From Rhizobium sp. BK251 (GTDB lineage: Bacteria > Pseudomonadota > Alphaproteobacteria > Rhizobiales > Rhizobiaceae), in the NCBI RefSeq assembly GCF_004345245.1, contig NZ_SLUQ01000003.1, positions 372,001 through 436,000 on the forward strand: a stretch of 64,000 nt of DNA, read 5' to 3'. Under the pieces are notes generated by a model. That model did no database searches. It was not told the DNA's origin and was given only the letters and a program-made list of their open reading frames with translations. Below, piece after piece: positions 17,975 through 27,792 of this stretch. The position numbers were made by a program, and so were the translations under genes. Every line of letters starts with the position of its first letter. Position 1 is the stretch's first letter.

Positions 17975-18883
17975 ATGGCACTGGGACATCTTGAAATGGG
18001 CAATCTCGCTTCGACCAAACGTCGCGCCGGACCACTGATCATGACGGCAAGGCGCATTGTCGCCCTCATGAGCGAGCTCCTCTCGAACCCGACTGCCGCT
18101 TTCGGACTGATCGTCGTGGTCGCTCTGTTGCTGACGGCCTTGCTTGCGCCGGTCCTCGCCAGCCACGACCCGAACGTCATAGACCTCGGCAATGCGCTGA
18201 GCCCGCCGAGCAGCCAGCACTGGTTCGGCACGGACGAGCTCGGGCGGGATATCTACAGCCGCATCGTCTACGGAACCCGGATCAGCCTGACCTTCATTGT
18301 GATCGTCTCCGTCATCGTCGGTCCGGTCGGACTGCTGGTCGGGACGACGGCCGGATATTTCGGTGGCTGGTGCGACACGGTGATGATGCGGATCACTGAT
18401 ATTTTCCTGTCGTTCCCGAGCCTGATCCTGGCGCTTGCTTTCGTGGCGGCACTGGGCGCCGGCCTCGAGAACGCGATCGTCGCGATCGCGCTGACCGCCT
18501 GGCCACCGATTGCCCGACTGGCGCGGGCGGAAACGCTGACCTTCCGTGGAGCCGACTATATCGCCGCCTCGCGCATGCAGGGCGCCTCGGCGCTGCGCAT
18601 CATCGTGAAGTCCATCATGCCCATGTGCCTGCCTTCGGTGCTGGTGCGCATCACGCTGAGCATGGCAACGGTGATCCTCACGGCGGCCGGCCTTGGCTTC
18701 CTCGGGCTGGGCGCACAGCCGCCCTTGCCGGAGTGGGGGGCGATGATCGCAACCGGCCGACGCTACATGCTGGATAACTGGTGGCTGGTGGCATTCCCCG
18801 GCGGAGCGATCTTGCTCGTCAGCCTTGCCTTCAATCTGTTGGGCGACGGTCTGCGTGACGCGCTCGATCCGAAGCAGAAGTGA
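17975..18883 (+). CDS. ABC transporter permease, DppC type
   Basis: 302 residues, with the DppC pattern: N-terminal TM, then HWFGTDELGRDIYSRIVYGT, the conserved segment after the first TM. Further TM helices include FLSFPSLILALAFVAALGA. The EAA-like loop is IAASRMQGASALRIIVKSIM. The end is GDGLRDALDPKQK, the typical DppC C-terminus. It forms the heterodimeric channel with the preceding permease. Confidence 0.9.
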   Translation: MALGHLEMGNLASTKRRAGPLIMTARRIVALMSELLSNPTAAFGLIVVVALLLTALLAPVLASHDPNVIDLGNALSPPSSQHWFGTDELGRDIYSRIVYGTRISLTFIVIVSVIVGPVGLLVGTTAGYFGGWCDTVMMRITDIFLSFPSLILALAFVAALGAGLENAIVAIALTAWPPIARLARAETLTFRGADYIAASRMQGASALRIIVKSIMPMCLPSVLVRITLSMATVILTAAGLGFLGLGAQPPLPEWGAMIATGRRYMLDNWWLVAFPGGAILLVSLAFNLLGDGLRDALDPKQK

Positions 18884-18891
18884 GGAATGTG

Positions 18892-19743
18892 ATGGAAAAC
18901 CTCCTCGACATACGCAACCTGCATGTGAGCTACCGTGGCCGGGGCGGCGACAACCCGGTGGTCAAGGGGATTTCCTTTTCGCTCGGCCGGGAGCGACTGG
19001 GTATCGTCGGTGAATCCGGATCGGGAAAGTCGACGGTCGGCCGGGCACTGCTGAAGCTGTTGCCGACGGCGAAGATCACGGCGGACCGGATGCAGTTTGG
19101 CAGCACGGACCTGCTGACCTGTCGGGAGAAGGACATGCTCCGCGTGCGTGGGCGCCGCATGTCGATGATCCTTCAGGATCCCAAGTTTTCATTGAACCCC
19201 GTCCACCGCGTCGGAGATCAGGTTGCCGAGGCCTATCGCATGCACAGCGATGCCTCGGCGAAAGCGGCGAAGCAGCGAACCCTGGAGATGCTGGAGGCAG
19301 TCCAGATTCGTGATCCCGAGCGCGTGTTCGGCCTCTATCCCCATGAGGTTTCGGGCGGGATGGGACAGCGCATCATGATCGCAATGATGCTGATACCCGA
19401 GCCGGAGATCATCATTGCAGACGAACCCACCTCTGCGCTCGATGTCACCGTTCGGATGCAGGTCCTGAAGATCCTCGACGAGCTGGTGATCAGCAAGGGT
19501 ATCGGGTTGATCATGATCAGCCACGATCTGAATCTCGTGCGTAACTTCTGCGACCGTGTTCTCGTCATGCGGTCCGGGGAGTTCGTCGAGGAGAGGCAGG
19601 CGCGCGATCTCAAGAACGCCGAGCACCCTTACACACGGGGATTGCTGGCCGCACAGCCCCATATCGGTGGTAATCGTGGTCCGCTCCCGGTGCTGAACCG
19701 CGGTCAGACCAACAGCGTCGCGACGACGGAGGCCACGCCATGA
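18892..19743 (+). CDS. ABC transporter ATP-binding protein, DppD type
   Basis: 283 residues from ATG at 18892, which has GAGGA six bases upstream; an in-frame GTG at 18880 overlaps the permease stop. Walker A is GESGSGKST, the signature is VSGGMGQR and Walker B is IIIADEPT. The C-terminal HPYTRGLLAAQPHIGGNRGP matches the oligopeptide-ATPase extension, although it is shorter than in iron-sulfur DppD proteins and lacks their Cys set. Its stop overlaps the next ATPase gene by four bases. Confidence 0.9.
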   Translation: MENLLDIRNLHVSYRGRGGDNPVVKGISFSLGRERLGIVGESGSGKSTVGRALLKLLPTAKITADRMQFGSTDLLTCREKDMLRVRGRRMSMILQDPKFSLNPVHRVGDQVAEAYRMHSDASAKAAKQRTLEMLEAVQIRDPERVFGLYPHEVSGGMGQRIMIAMMLIPEPEIIIADEPTSALDVTVRMQVLKILDELVISKGIGLIMISHDLNLVRNFCDRVLVMRSGEFVEERQARDLKNAEHPYTRGLLAAQPHIGGNRGPLPVLNRGQTNSVATTEATP

Positions 19744-20498
19744 CGGCAATCCAAGTTGAGAATGTTTCCATATCGCTGGGACTTGGCGCGCGCAGCAAGC
19801 CAATTCTCGATCGCGTGACGTTCAGCGTGGAAAAGGGCGAGTCCTTCGGGCTTGTAGGGGAATCCGGGTCGGGCAAGTCGACGATCCTGCGCTGCGTCGC
19901 CCGGCTCCTGAACGCATGGGACGGCAATATCGCGATCAACGGGCGGAACGTGCGCGATACGCCGTCGCATGAATATTGCCGCGCCGTACAGATGGTTTTC
20001 CAGGATCCCTATGGATCGCTCCACCCGCGTCAATCGATCCGAACCGCCTTGCAGGAGCCTCTTCGCATCCAGCGCGTGGACATGCACCAGGAGCGCATGG
20101 AGCAGGCGTTGATCGACGTCGGGCTCAATCCGGACTTCCTCCAGCGTTATCCGCACGAACTGTCCGGCGGGCAGCGGCAGCGCGTGGCGATCGCGCGCGC
20201 TCTCATTCTCGAACCATCGGTACTGCTGCTGGACGAACCGACCTCGGCGCTGGACGTTTCGGTTCAGGCCGAGGTGCTGAACCTCCTCAGCGAATTGAGG
20301 GTAAGGAAAGGCTTGACTTACCTGTTCGTTTCCCACGACCTCGCGGTAGTCGACCATATGTGCGAGAGGCTTGCAGTCATGCAGCATGGGCGCATCGTTG
20401 AGATCATGGATCGCACCGTGCTGGCGACTGGCGAGGCATCGGACCCCTATGCGCGCGAATTGATCCGGTCCAGTGTCGAATACGATCAGGCGGTTTGA
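19740..20498 (+). CDS. ABC transporter ATP-binding protein, DppF type
   Basis: 252 residues. Walker A GESGSGKST, signature LSGGQRQR and Walker B VLLLDEPT are all intact. FQDPYGSLHPRQSIRTALQE is the DppF/OppF Q-loop region. The ATG overlaps the upstream ATPase stop (ATGA), so the pair is translationally coupled. The protein is shorter than typical OppF (about 320 residues) because it lacks most of the C-terminal extension. Confidence 0.9.
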   Translation: MTAIQVENVSISLGLGARSKPILDRVTFSVEKGESFGLVGESGSGKSTILRCVARLLNAWDGNIAINGRNVRDTPSHEYCRAVQMVFQDPYGSLHPRQSIRTALQEPLRIQRVDMHQERMEQALIDVGLNPDFLQRYPHELSGGQRQRVAIARALILEPSVLLLDEPTSALDVSVQAEVLNLLSELRVRKGLTYLFVSHDLAVVDHMCERLAVMQHGRIVEIMDRTVLATGEASDPYARELIRSSVEYDQAV

Positions 20499-20566
20499 GG
20501 TTCACCTGGAGCCATTTCGACAGGCGCACCAATATTCAGCTGCGGATAGGCGACAGGTGAACGGCA

Positions 20567-21625
20567 ATGATCGATCATGACAACCTGGCCGCCATCGCCA
20601 GACGATTGCGCGACGCATCACGTTTTTCCCTGGGTTTTGAACCTACGCTGTCGTCGTTTGAAGCCTGGCGTTCAGACACGCTGGTCCAAGTCGCCCGGCT
20701 GATCGATGCAGGCAACTGCAGCGTGGATAGCGTCAAGACGGTCGAACGGTGGCATCTCCCTTCCCATGATGCCAGCCGTCTGGACGTGGGTTTTTCAAAC
20801 GGCGAAAACACGCAGGCCTTCCTTCTCCAGCCGCATGGGCAGGCACCGGCGCCGGCGGTATTGCTCCTGCACGACCACGGCGCAACCTTCGATATCGGCA
20901 AGGAGAAGGTGATCCCGCCGCCAGCGGATGATGCGAAGGATGCTGCGGCGCGCGCATGGTCTCAGAGGTTCTACGGAGGACGGTTTCCCGGCGAGGAACT
21001 GGCGCGCCTCGGTTATGTCGTCCTGTGTGTCGATGCCCTCGGTTGGGGAAGCCGCTGCGGTAACGGCTACGAGGCGCAGCAGGCACTTGCCGCCAACCTG
21101 ATGCAATTCGGCGTATCGCTTGCATCGGTCGTTGCCATGGAGGATGTCGCCGCCGCGCGGTTTCTCGCCAGTCTTCCGCAGGTCGACAGCAAACGTGTGG
21201 CGAGCTTCGGCTTTTCCTTCGGGGGCTATCGGGCCTGGCAGGTCGCGGCACTTTCAAGTGATGTCAGCGCCTTCTTTGCCGCGAGCTGGATGGGCACGCT
21301 CAAGGGCCTTATGCAGACCGGCGGCAATCAGTTGCGCGGACAATCCGCGTTCTACATGCTGCATCCGCAGATCGCCGGGAAGCTCGACTACCCCGATTTC
21401 GCCGGCCTTGCCGCGCCCAAGCCGGCCTATTTCCTCAGCGGGTCCGAGGACACACATTTCCCGCCGGCCGATGTCGCGGATGCGTTCGCGCGGCTGTGCG
21501 AGCTTTGGGCCGCGGCCGGAGCGGAGCAAAAACTGACGACAAGGATTTGGGAGGGTGGTCACCGTCTTCCGGTCGCTGAACAGGATGCAGCGATCGACTG
21601 GCTCGGCGCGGTGCTGCGGGGCTGA
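20567..21625 (+). CDS. Alpha/beta hydrolase, dienelactone hydrolase / acetyl xylan esterase-like
   Basis: 352 residues. The nucleophile elbow is GFSFGGY (Ser), the acid is Asp in LSGSEDTHFPPAD and the His is in WEGGHRLPV, so the triad is complete. The oxyanion strand is VLLLHDHGATFD. It has no signal peptide, so it acts in the cytoplasm. It is encoded 68 bases after the transporter operon on the same strand and is likely co-transcribed. It could remove an ester group (acetyl or methyl) from an imported pectin fragment, an inference from context only. Its stop codon lies inside the hairpin at 21617-21650. Confidence 0.82.
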   Translation: MIDHDNLAAIARRLRDASRFSLGFEPTLSSFEAWRSDTLVQVARLIDAGNCSVDSVKTVERWHLPSHDASRLDVGFSNGENTQAFLLQPHGQAPAPAVLLLHDHGATFDIGKEKVIPPPADDAKDAAARAWSQRFYGGRFPGEELARLGYVVLCVDALGWGSRCGNGYEAQQALAANLMQFGVSLASVVAMEDVAAARFLASLPQVDSKRVASFGFSFGGYRAWQVAALSSDVSAFFAASWMGTLKGLMQTGGNQLRGQSAFYMLHPQIAGKLDYPDFAGLAAPKPAYFLSGSEDTHFPPADVADAFARLCELWAAAGAEQKLTTRIWEGGHRLPVAEQDAAIDWLGAVLRG

Positions 21626-21650
21626 CGAAGCGCATTTGCTTCGCCAGCCC
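21617..21650. terminator. Hairpin between convergent genes
   Basis: GGGGCTGACGAAGC pairs with GCTTCGCCAGCCCC with one mismatch across a six-base loop, a 14-bp stem spanning the stop codon of the hydrolase gene. No U-run follows on either strand, so it may act as a bidirectional roadblock or as a 3' mRNA stabiliser between the convergent hydrolase and enolase-superfamily genes. Confidence 0.55.
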
Positions 21651-21659
21651 CGTCATCCA

Positions 21660-22808
21660 TTATGCGATCAGGTTCGCGTTGACGAAGTCGAAGTTGATGT
21701 CCTCGCCAAGACCCGGCTTGTCGGAGAGATGGACATAGCCTTGCTCGTCCATGGGATCGACGAGCGCGTTCAAGTATTCGAAGCCATCGTCATATTCCAG
21801 GAAGGGGTGCAGCAAGCCGCGCTCGTACCATTTGGCATTCTTGCTGCAGGCGGCAACGATGAGGTTGGGGGCGCCGTTGCCGTGGATCTCGCAATTCATC
21901 CCAAATGATTCAGCGAGGTGCATCGATTTCATCGCAGGGCTGATGCCGCCGACGTCGTGCACGCCGGTCCGCAAGATGTCGCAAGCGCCCGAGGTGATCC
22001 ACTCGGCGCGGCTGAAGTGTTTGCCACCGGCACTTTCAGGCCCCAGAACCGGAATGTCGAGATTGGCGGCGAGCCAGGCGTAGGACGCCGAGCTCTGTTC
22101 GTCCATCGGCTCTTCGATCCAGTCGAAAGCGAGCTTTTCCAAACCTTTGCCGAGTTCGAGCGCCTCGGTGCGACTGTACCAATGGAAGGCGTCGATCATC
22201 AGGTGAATGTCCGGGCCGACAGCTTCCCGAACGGCAGCGCACGCCTTCAGATCCATCTTCACATCCGGAGCCCAAGACACCGGCGGCATCCATGTATGGA
22301 GCTTGATCCCCTTGTAACCACGCCTGACGAGCTTTTCTGCAAAGCGCCCGTAATCCTCGGGCGTGGCGAGGCCTCCCTGGAGCTCGTCGCCGCACATGAT
22401 CGAGCCATAGGCCGGCACCTTGTCGCGATAGCCTCCGATGAGCTTGTGGACGGGCATGTTCAGTTTCCGCCCGGCAAGATCCCAAAGGGCGCAGTCTACG
22501 ATGGCAAGCGTCCGATCGGTCAACTGCGCGGCACTTCCGCGCTGCCAATGGGCGAGGTCCTGCCAGAGCCTTTCACGGTCGAACGCGTCCTGGCCGATCA
22601 GCACCTTCCTGATAAACTTGTCGAGCACGTGCTGGCGGACGATCTCGGGCGGTGCGAAGCAATAGCCTTCGCTTCCATCGTCAGCGACGATCGTCAGCAA
22701 GGCGAGGTTCACCTTGTGTGCCGGACCAGGATGCGCGTGCCCGGCGCTATCGGCGTGGCGAAAGGTCGTATGCGCGAAGACACGCACGTGAACGTCGACA
22801 ATTTTCAA
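21660..22808 (-). CDS. Enolase-superfamily (mandelate racemase/muconate lactonizing-like) acid-sugar enzyme
   Basis: 382 residues, start at 22808. The N-terminal capping domain is followed by a TIM barrel with Lys in GYKGIKLHTWMPPV and metal ligands Asp (LMIDAFHWYS), Glu (FDWIEEPMDE) and Glu (VLGPESAGGKH). A His-containing strand reads MNCEIHGNGAPN. Members dehydrate or cycloisomerise sugar acids and lactones. Linked kdgD, kduI and kduD suggest that it feeds an aldarate or uronate into the 2-keto-3-deoxy sugar-acid pathway. The exact substrate cannot be read. Divergent from gntR, sharing the intergenic region with the operator at 23073. Confidence 0.85.
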   Translation of the reverse strand: MKIVDVHVRVFAHTTFRHADSAGHAHPGPAHKVNLALLTIVADDGSEGYCFAPPEIVRQHVLDKFIRKVLIGQDAFDRERLWQDLAHWQRGSAAQLTDRTLAIVDCALWDLAGRKLNMPVHKLIGGYRDKVPAYGSIMCGDELQGGLATPEDYGRFAEKLVRRGYKGIKLHTWMPPVSWAPDVKMDLKACAAVREAVGPDIHLMIDAFHWYSRTEALELGKGLEKLAFDWIEEPMDEQSSASYAWLAANLDIPVLGPESAGGKHFSRAEWITSGACDILRTGVHDVGGISPAMKSMHLAESFGMNCEIHGNGAPNLIVAACSKNAKWYERGLLHPFLEYDDGFEYLNALVDPMDEQGYVHLSDKPGLGEDINFDFVNANLIA

Positions 22809-23175
22809 TTGAATCTCCTCCAGCTTCGGTCAATGCCCGACACTGATCGTTCGGCGTGGCCATCTCGAGTGTGATCGCCGCGCCAAACGCCCTGTGCCGG
22901 CGTGTAGCGTGTCGTGACGGTCGTGTAGAATGCGGTGGCGTCGCGGCGCCCGTCGGGCTTTCCGCAGAGCAGCCCCTCACGTCGATTTCGCCAGCGGCGC
23001 CTTCGGCATCAGCCCCTTGGGCATCGTTCATCACGGGCGGCGTACATTGACTTGTAATACACCGTCAATAATGTCATAATATGACTCAGGCGCTGCCGTC
23101 AATAGGATTTCTGCAATTGCCTTGACAGGCAGGCGTCGTTCAGAGTGTCTAGGTCGCAAGGCAGCGGGGGTAAGC
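22809..23175. other. Divergent regulatory region between enolase-superfamily gene and gntR
   Basis: 367 bases without a gene. On the minus strand TTGACG followed 17 bases later by a poor -10 could serve the enolase-superfamily gene. On the plus strand TTGACT (23047-23052) is a candidate -35 for gntR. The operator at 23073-23085 lies between. No other feature seen. Confidence 0.4.
23073..23085. promoter_or_regulatory. GntR-type operator, perfect 13-bp palindrome
   Basis: GTCATAATATGAC is symmetrical about its central A and is the best copy of the motif repeated at 15203, 15225 and 23964. It lies about 90 bases upstream of the gntR start, within the shared promoter region of the divergent enolase-superfamily gene, which suggests autoregulation and control of that gene. 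Confidence 0.7.
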
Positions 23176-23928
23176 ATGGCGCGTGGTGTGGTTCAGCAGT
23201 CCGGAGCGCGAGTGGGCGCGGAGCAGCGAAAGAGCGGCGAAACGCTGGTTGAAATGGTGTCGCGCCGGCTGCGCGAGGCGATCTCATCCGGCACATTGAA
23301 GCCCGGGGACAGGCTTCCGACAGAGGGCGGACTGACGCAGGAATATGATGTCAGCCGCACGGTGATCCGCGAGGCGATTGCTTCGCTTCGCGCCGACGGA
23401 CTGGTGGAGGCACGCCACGGAGTCGGGGTGTTCGTCCTGGCGCCGCAGGCTGGTCCCTACGACGGCTTCAGGAGCGCCGATCCCAACAAGATTTCATCGC
23501 TTCTGGAAATGCTGGAGCTGCGGGCGGCGATCGAAATCGAGGCAGCTGGCCTGGCCGCCATCCGGCGTTCTCCGGCACAGGAGGAGGCGATTCTTGAGTC
23601 CTATGACGAAATCGATCGGCTGAAAGGCGATGGCAAGCCTACGGTCGAGGCGGATCGAGCCTTCCATCTCGCGATCGCAGATTCCACGAGCAATCCGCGT
23701 TTTCGCGAGTTTCTGCAGCTGATCGGCAAGCAGATGATCCCGCGCGGCCTGTTGGCCGATGGCGACAACGAGCGTTCGTCGGAGGAGTATCTGCTGCAAA
23801 TCCAGGCCGAGCACCTCCGGATCGCCCGTGCAATATCGGATCAGGACGAGGGCGCGGCGCGCGAAGCGATGCGACTCCATCTCAAAGGAAGCCAGCAGCG
23901 ATACCGGCATTTTATCAAGCGGGGCTGA
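23176..23928 (+). CDS. GntR-family regulator, FadR/FCD subfamily
   Basis: 250 residues from ATG at 23176. The winged helix-turn-helix (about residues 25-95) shows RRLREAISSGTLKPGDRLPT, EYDVSRTVIREAIASLRADG and VEARHGVGVFVL. The FCD effector domain follows, with LLEMLELRAAIEIEAAGLAA and the conserved HxxxH-type positions in ADRAFHLAIADSTSN and IQAEHLRIARAI. FCD regulators sense carboxylic acids, so a uronate or 2-keto-3-deoxy acid is a likely ligand. It sits at the centre of the block and has matching operator-like sites before the transporter, itself and kdgD. Confidence 0.9.
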   Translation: MARGVVQQSGARVGAEQRKSGETLVEMVSRRLREAISSGTLKPGDRLPTEGGLTQEYDVSRTVIREAIASLRADGLVEARHGVGVFVLAPQAGPYDGFRSADPNKISSLLEMLELRAAIEIEAAGLAAIRRSPAQEEAILESYDEIDRLKGDGKPTVEADRAFHLAIADSTSNPRFREFLQLIGKQMIPRGLLADGDNERSSEEYLLQIQAEHLRIARAISDQDEGAAREAMRLHLKGSQQRYRHFIKRG

Positions 23929-23957
23929 CGCGACTCCGGTAAATGTATGATGAGTTG

Positions 23958-24933
<976 letters not shown>

Positions 24934-25005
24934 CGATCGCCACCGGCGCCGTCGACCCGTTCGACGACCCGTACCGGGCAGGGGCCACAATTTAAGGGGA
25001 GGCCG

Positions 25006-25848
25006 ATGAGCCATACCGATTATACCAACCGTTTTGCCGTCGATCCGAAGACCGCAGCCAGCTTCAACACCACGGAACTGCGCGACAATTTTCTGCTGCC
25101 AGCGCTCTTCGTGCCGGGGCGCATCCAGCTTCACTACACCAACTACGATCGCATGATTGTTGGCGGCGCCATGCCGACGTCGCGCGCTGTCGAACTGGAG
25201 ACGATCAAGCCAGCCGGCACCGACATGCTGCTGGCGCGGCGCGAGTTGATCGCGGTGAATATCGGTGGGGCCGGCACCGTGATCGTCGACGGCGAACGGT
25301 TCTCGGCCGGCACGCGCGACATGGTCTATGCCGGGCTCGGCGCATCTGTGATGTTCGAATCCCTCTCGGCGGAGGAGCCCGCCAAATTCTATCTTCTGAG
25401 CGCGCCGGCGCATTTCCGCCATCCGGCAAAGCGCATCGGTATCGCTGACGCCAAGCGTGTCGATCTTGGGTCACAGGCAACGAGCAATGAGCGCTCTATC
25501 TTCCAGTTCATCCATCCGGAAGGGGCCAAGACCTGCCAGCTTGTCGTCGGCATGACGACGCTCGCGCCAGGATCCATCTGGAACACCATGCCATGCCACG
25601 TTCACGATCGGCGCATGGAGGCGTATCTTTATTTTGATCTTCCGGAAAAGGCCCGCGTCATTCATCTGATGGGAGAGCCGCATGAGACGCGGCACCTCAT
25701 CGTGAAAAACGAAGAGGCGATCCTTTCGCCGGGCTGGTCGATCCATTCCGGAGCCGGCACGTCGAGCTATACATTCATCTGGGCGATGGCAGGTGACAAT
25801 ATCGACTATACCGACGTCGATCTCGTCGCGATCGAAGATCTGAAGTGA
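25006..25848 (+). CDS. kduI: 4-deoxy-L-threo-5-hexosulose-uronate ketol-isomerase
   Basis: 280 residues, full family length. It isomerises 4-deoxy-L-threo-5-hexosulose uronate to 2,5-diketo-3-deoxygluconate in breakdown of unsaturated uronates from pectin. The zinc ligands of the cupin core lie in TMPCHVHDRRMEAYLYFDL (two His and a Glu) and a later His in WSIHSGAGTSSYTFIWAM. The N-terminal ELRDNFLLPALFVPGRIQLH is typical. It precedes kdgF and kduD by 10 to 60 bases in one operon. Confidence 0.93.
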   Translation: MSHTDYTNRFAVDPKTAASFNTTELRDNFLLPALFVPGRIQLHYTNYDRMIVGGAMPTSRAVELETIKPAGTDMLLARRELIAVNIGGAGTVIVDGERFSAGTRDMVYAGLGASVMFESLSAEEPAKFYLLSAPAHFRHPAKRIGIADAKRVDLGSQATSNERSIFQFIHPEGAKTCQLVVGMTTLAPGSIWNTMPCHVHDRRMEAYLYFDLPEKARVIHLMGEPHETRHLIVKNEEAILSPGWSIHSGAGTSSYTFIWAMAGDNIDYTDVDLVAIEDLK

Positions 25849-25858
25849 GGAGGGGAAC

Positions 25859-26197
25859 ATGACATCGAGCGAACTTTTCGTATCGCCGCAGGGAGCGGCG
25901 TGGGTGAGCCCGGAGCCGGGCGTGACCCGCCGCATCATGGCTTACCTGCCGGAGATGATGATGGTCGAAGTCGCCTTTGAGAAGGGTGCCGTCGGTGCGC
26001 TGCATTCGCATCCCCATATCCAGGCAAGCTATGTCGCCGAAGGTAGCTTCGAGGTGACAATCGACGGCAAGACCGAAACGCTGCCGCAGGGCGGAAGCTT
26101 CATCGTTCCGCCCAACCTCGTCCATGGCGTCAAGGCTCTCGAGCGAGGTCGGCTGATCGATACCTTCACGCCGCATCGCGCCGAATTTCTGAAGTGA
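25859..26197 (+). CDS. kdgF: Cupin protein, KdgF type
   Basis: 112 residues, a single cupin domain with metal ligands in ALHSHPHIQASYVAEGSFEV (His, His, Gln/Glu) and the second cupin motif in PPNLVHGVKALERG. KdgF proteins convert 4,5-unsaturated galacturonate to the linear ketouronate that KduI uses. Size, metal motif and position between kduI and kduD all agree. The ATG follows GAGGGGAAC and the gene lies 10 bases after kduI. Confidence 0.85.
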   Translation: MTSSELFVSPQGAAWVSPEPGVTRRIMAYLPEMMMVEVAFEKGAVGALHSHPHIQASYVAEGSFEVTIDGKTETLPQGGSFIVPPNLVHGVKALERGRLIDTFTPHRAEFLK

Positions 26198-26204
26198 ACG
26201 GCCG

Positions 26205-26960
26205 ATGACCGACATATTCAATCTTTCCGGGCGCGTGGCGGTCGTTACCGGCGCGAATACGGGCATAGGCCAGGCTATAGCCATCGCATTGGCCAATGCC
26301 GGCGCCTCCATCGTCGCCGTCGGGCGTTCGTCGATGGATGAAACGGAATCAGCCGTTCGCGCAGCGGGCGCCGGCTTTCATGTCATCAAAGCCGATCTCG
26401 GTTCGATTGAGCCGGTCAAGAATATCGTCGCCGAGACGATATCCACGTTTGGCAAGCTCGACATCCTCGTCAACAATGCCGGCATCATTCGCCGCGCCGA
26501 CTCGATCGACTTCACCGAGGAAGATTGGGACGCGGTCATGGATGTCAACCTGAAGACGACGTTCTTCCTTTCGCAGGCTGCCGCCCGGCATATGCTGGAG
26601 CGGGGAGGCGGCAAGATCATCAACATTGCCTCGCTGCTATCCTTCCAGGGGGGCATCCGCATTCCGTCCTACACGGCATCGAAGAGCGGGCTTGCCGGAC
26701 TGACACGCCTCCTTGCCTGCGAGTGGGCGGCAAAGGGCATCAATGTCAACGCCATCGCGCCCGGCTATTTCGTCACCAACAACACGACAGCACTCCGCGA
26801 GGATCCCGAGCGCAGCGCCGGCATCCTGTCCCGCATTCCTGCCGGGCGATGGGGAACGCCCGCAGAACTGGGTGGTGCGGCAGTCTTCCTGGCATCGCAG
26901 GCGTCCGACTATGTTCACGGCACGGTTCTACCTGTGGATGGTGGGTGGCTGGCGCGGTGA
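26205..26960 (+). CDS. kduD: 2-dehydro-3-deoxy-D-gluconate 5-dehydrogenase
   Basis: 251 residues, a short-chain dehydrogenase. The cofactor motif is VVTGANTGIGQAIA, the structural NNAG is in LVNNAGIIRR, and the catalytic Ser-Tyr-Lys is in ASLLSFQGGIRIPSYTASKS. The segments GKIINIASLLSFQGGIR and VNAIAPGYFVTNNT are close to known KduD. It interconverts 2,5-diketo-3-deoxygluconate and 2-keto-3-deoxygluconate. Last gene of the operon; no kdgK or kdgA follows, so KDG phosphorylation and aldol cleavage must be encoded elsewhere. Confidence 0.92.
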   Translation: MTDIFNLSGRVAVVTGANTGIGQAIAIALANAGASIVAVGRSSMDETESAVRAAGAGFHVIKADLGSIEPVKNIVAETISTFGKLDILVNNAGIIRRADSIDFTEEDWDAVMDVNLKTTFFLSQAAARHMLERGGGKIINIASLLSFQGGIRIPSYTASKSGLAGLTRLLACEWAAKGINVNAIAPGYFVTNNTTALREDPERSAGILSRIPAGRWGTPAELGGAAVFLASQASDYVHGTVLPVDGGWLAR

Positions 26961-27242
26961 AATAGACGGGCTGGATCTGTTGGTGACGCTTCGACACCGC
27001 TCCGTGTACGCGCGGTTCCGGCCATGTAGCCCACATATTTCATTGCCGACCCGGCATGGCGCTTGCTCTTCACGCCACGAAGCATTCGTGTGGCCAATCG
27101 GCGATTGAAAAGATCGCGTTGTCAGCTAAACTCCTAGAAAACGCTGGCGAAACATCGCCGCCCTTGCCGGCCGCTCGGCGGGTGGAGATCGTCGACATAC
27201 TTCTTCCTGGAAAGTTCCTGTGTCCCAAAGAGGAGACGATTG

Positions 27243-27557
27243 ATGCGCGTGCTTGCTGCCCTGGGTGCCGCTCTTGCCCTGTTTTGCATTTCGGCGGCCG
27301 AATCCCCGTCAAACTACGTGACCTATGACGGTGTTCCCGTCGCCAATAATCCGAATGTTTTGCCAAGGTTCGACAGCGCACTGCGCCGCTGCGTGCCTGA
27401 GGCGAGCGATGTGAACTGGTCCAGGGGATCGACCAACCCGTACAGCCTTCAGTACAACTCGATCCTGCGCAATTGCCTCTACCGCTATCGATTCGTCGAT
27501 CGTGGCTTCTATGCCTATCCGGCGACGCAGATCTTTGATCACTTCTTCGATCGCTGA
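27243..27557 (+). CDS. Small exported protein of unknown function
   Basis: 104 residues. ATG at 27243 is preceded by AGAGGAGACG. A short Sec signal peptide (MRVLAALGAALALFCISAAE) precedes a mature part of about 85 residues rich in Tyr, Arg and Asn, with two Cys (RRCVPEAS and LRNCLYRY) that could form a disulfide. I recognise no domain. It stands alone between the kdu operon and an exporter gene; the 280-base upstream gap holds no further gene. Confidence 0.7.
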   Translation: MRVLAALGAALALFCISAAESPSNYVTYDGVPVANNPNVLPRFDSALRRCVPEASDVNWSRGSTNPYSLQYNSILRNCLYRYRFVDRGFYAYPATQIFDHFFDR

Positions 27558-27792
27558 GAAAAAGCCCCGAGTGGCGCCCCGGTTCGAACAGCGCGTTTTC
27601 TCGCGATAACTGGTCGAAAGTGCGAGAAGTTGGGCTTTCCCGTGTCTTGCAACCGGCGTATGCAGGTCGGGGACGAGTAAGCTCGCGTCCTCGATGCGAG
27701 GTAGCTCTTTCGGTATTTGTTACCTTCTTTGACGGCATCTGCCGCCTTGTTCCGGCGGTCGGTGCCGGAGCTTCTGTGTTGTCGGGAATTGC

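Noticed and set aside
16933..18231. Minus-strand frame of over 400 codons across the two permease genes.
   Set aside because: Shadow of DppB/DppC-type genes; translation is charged and low complexity.
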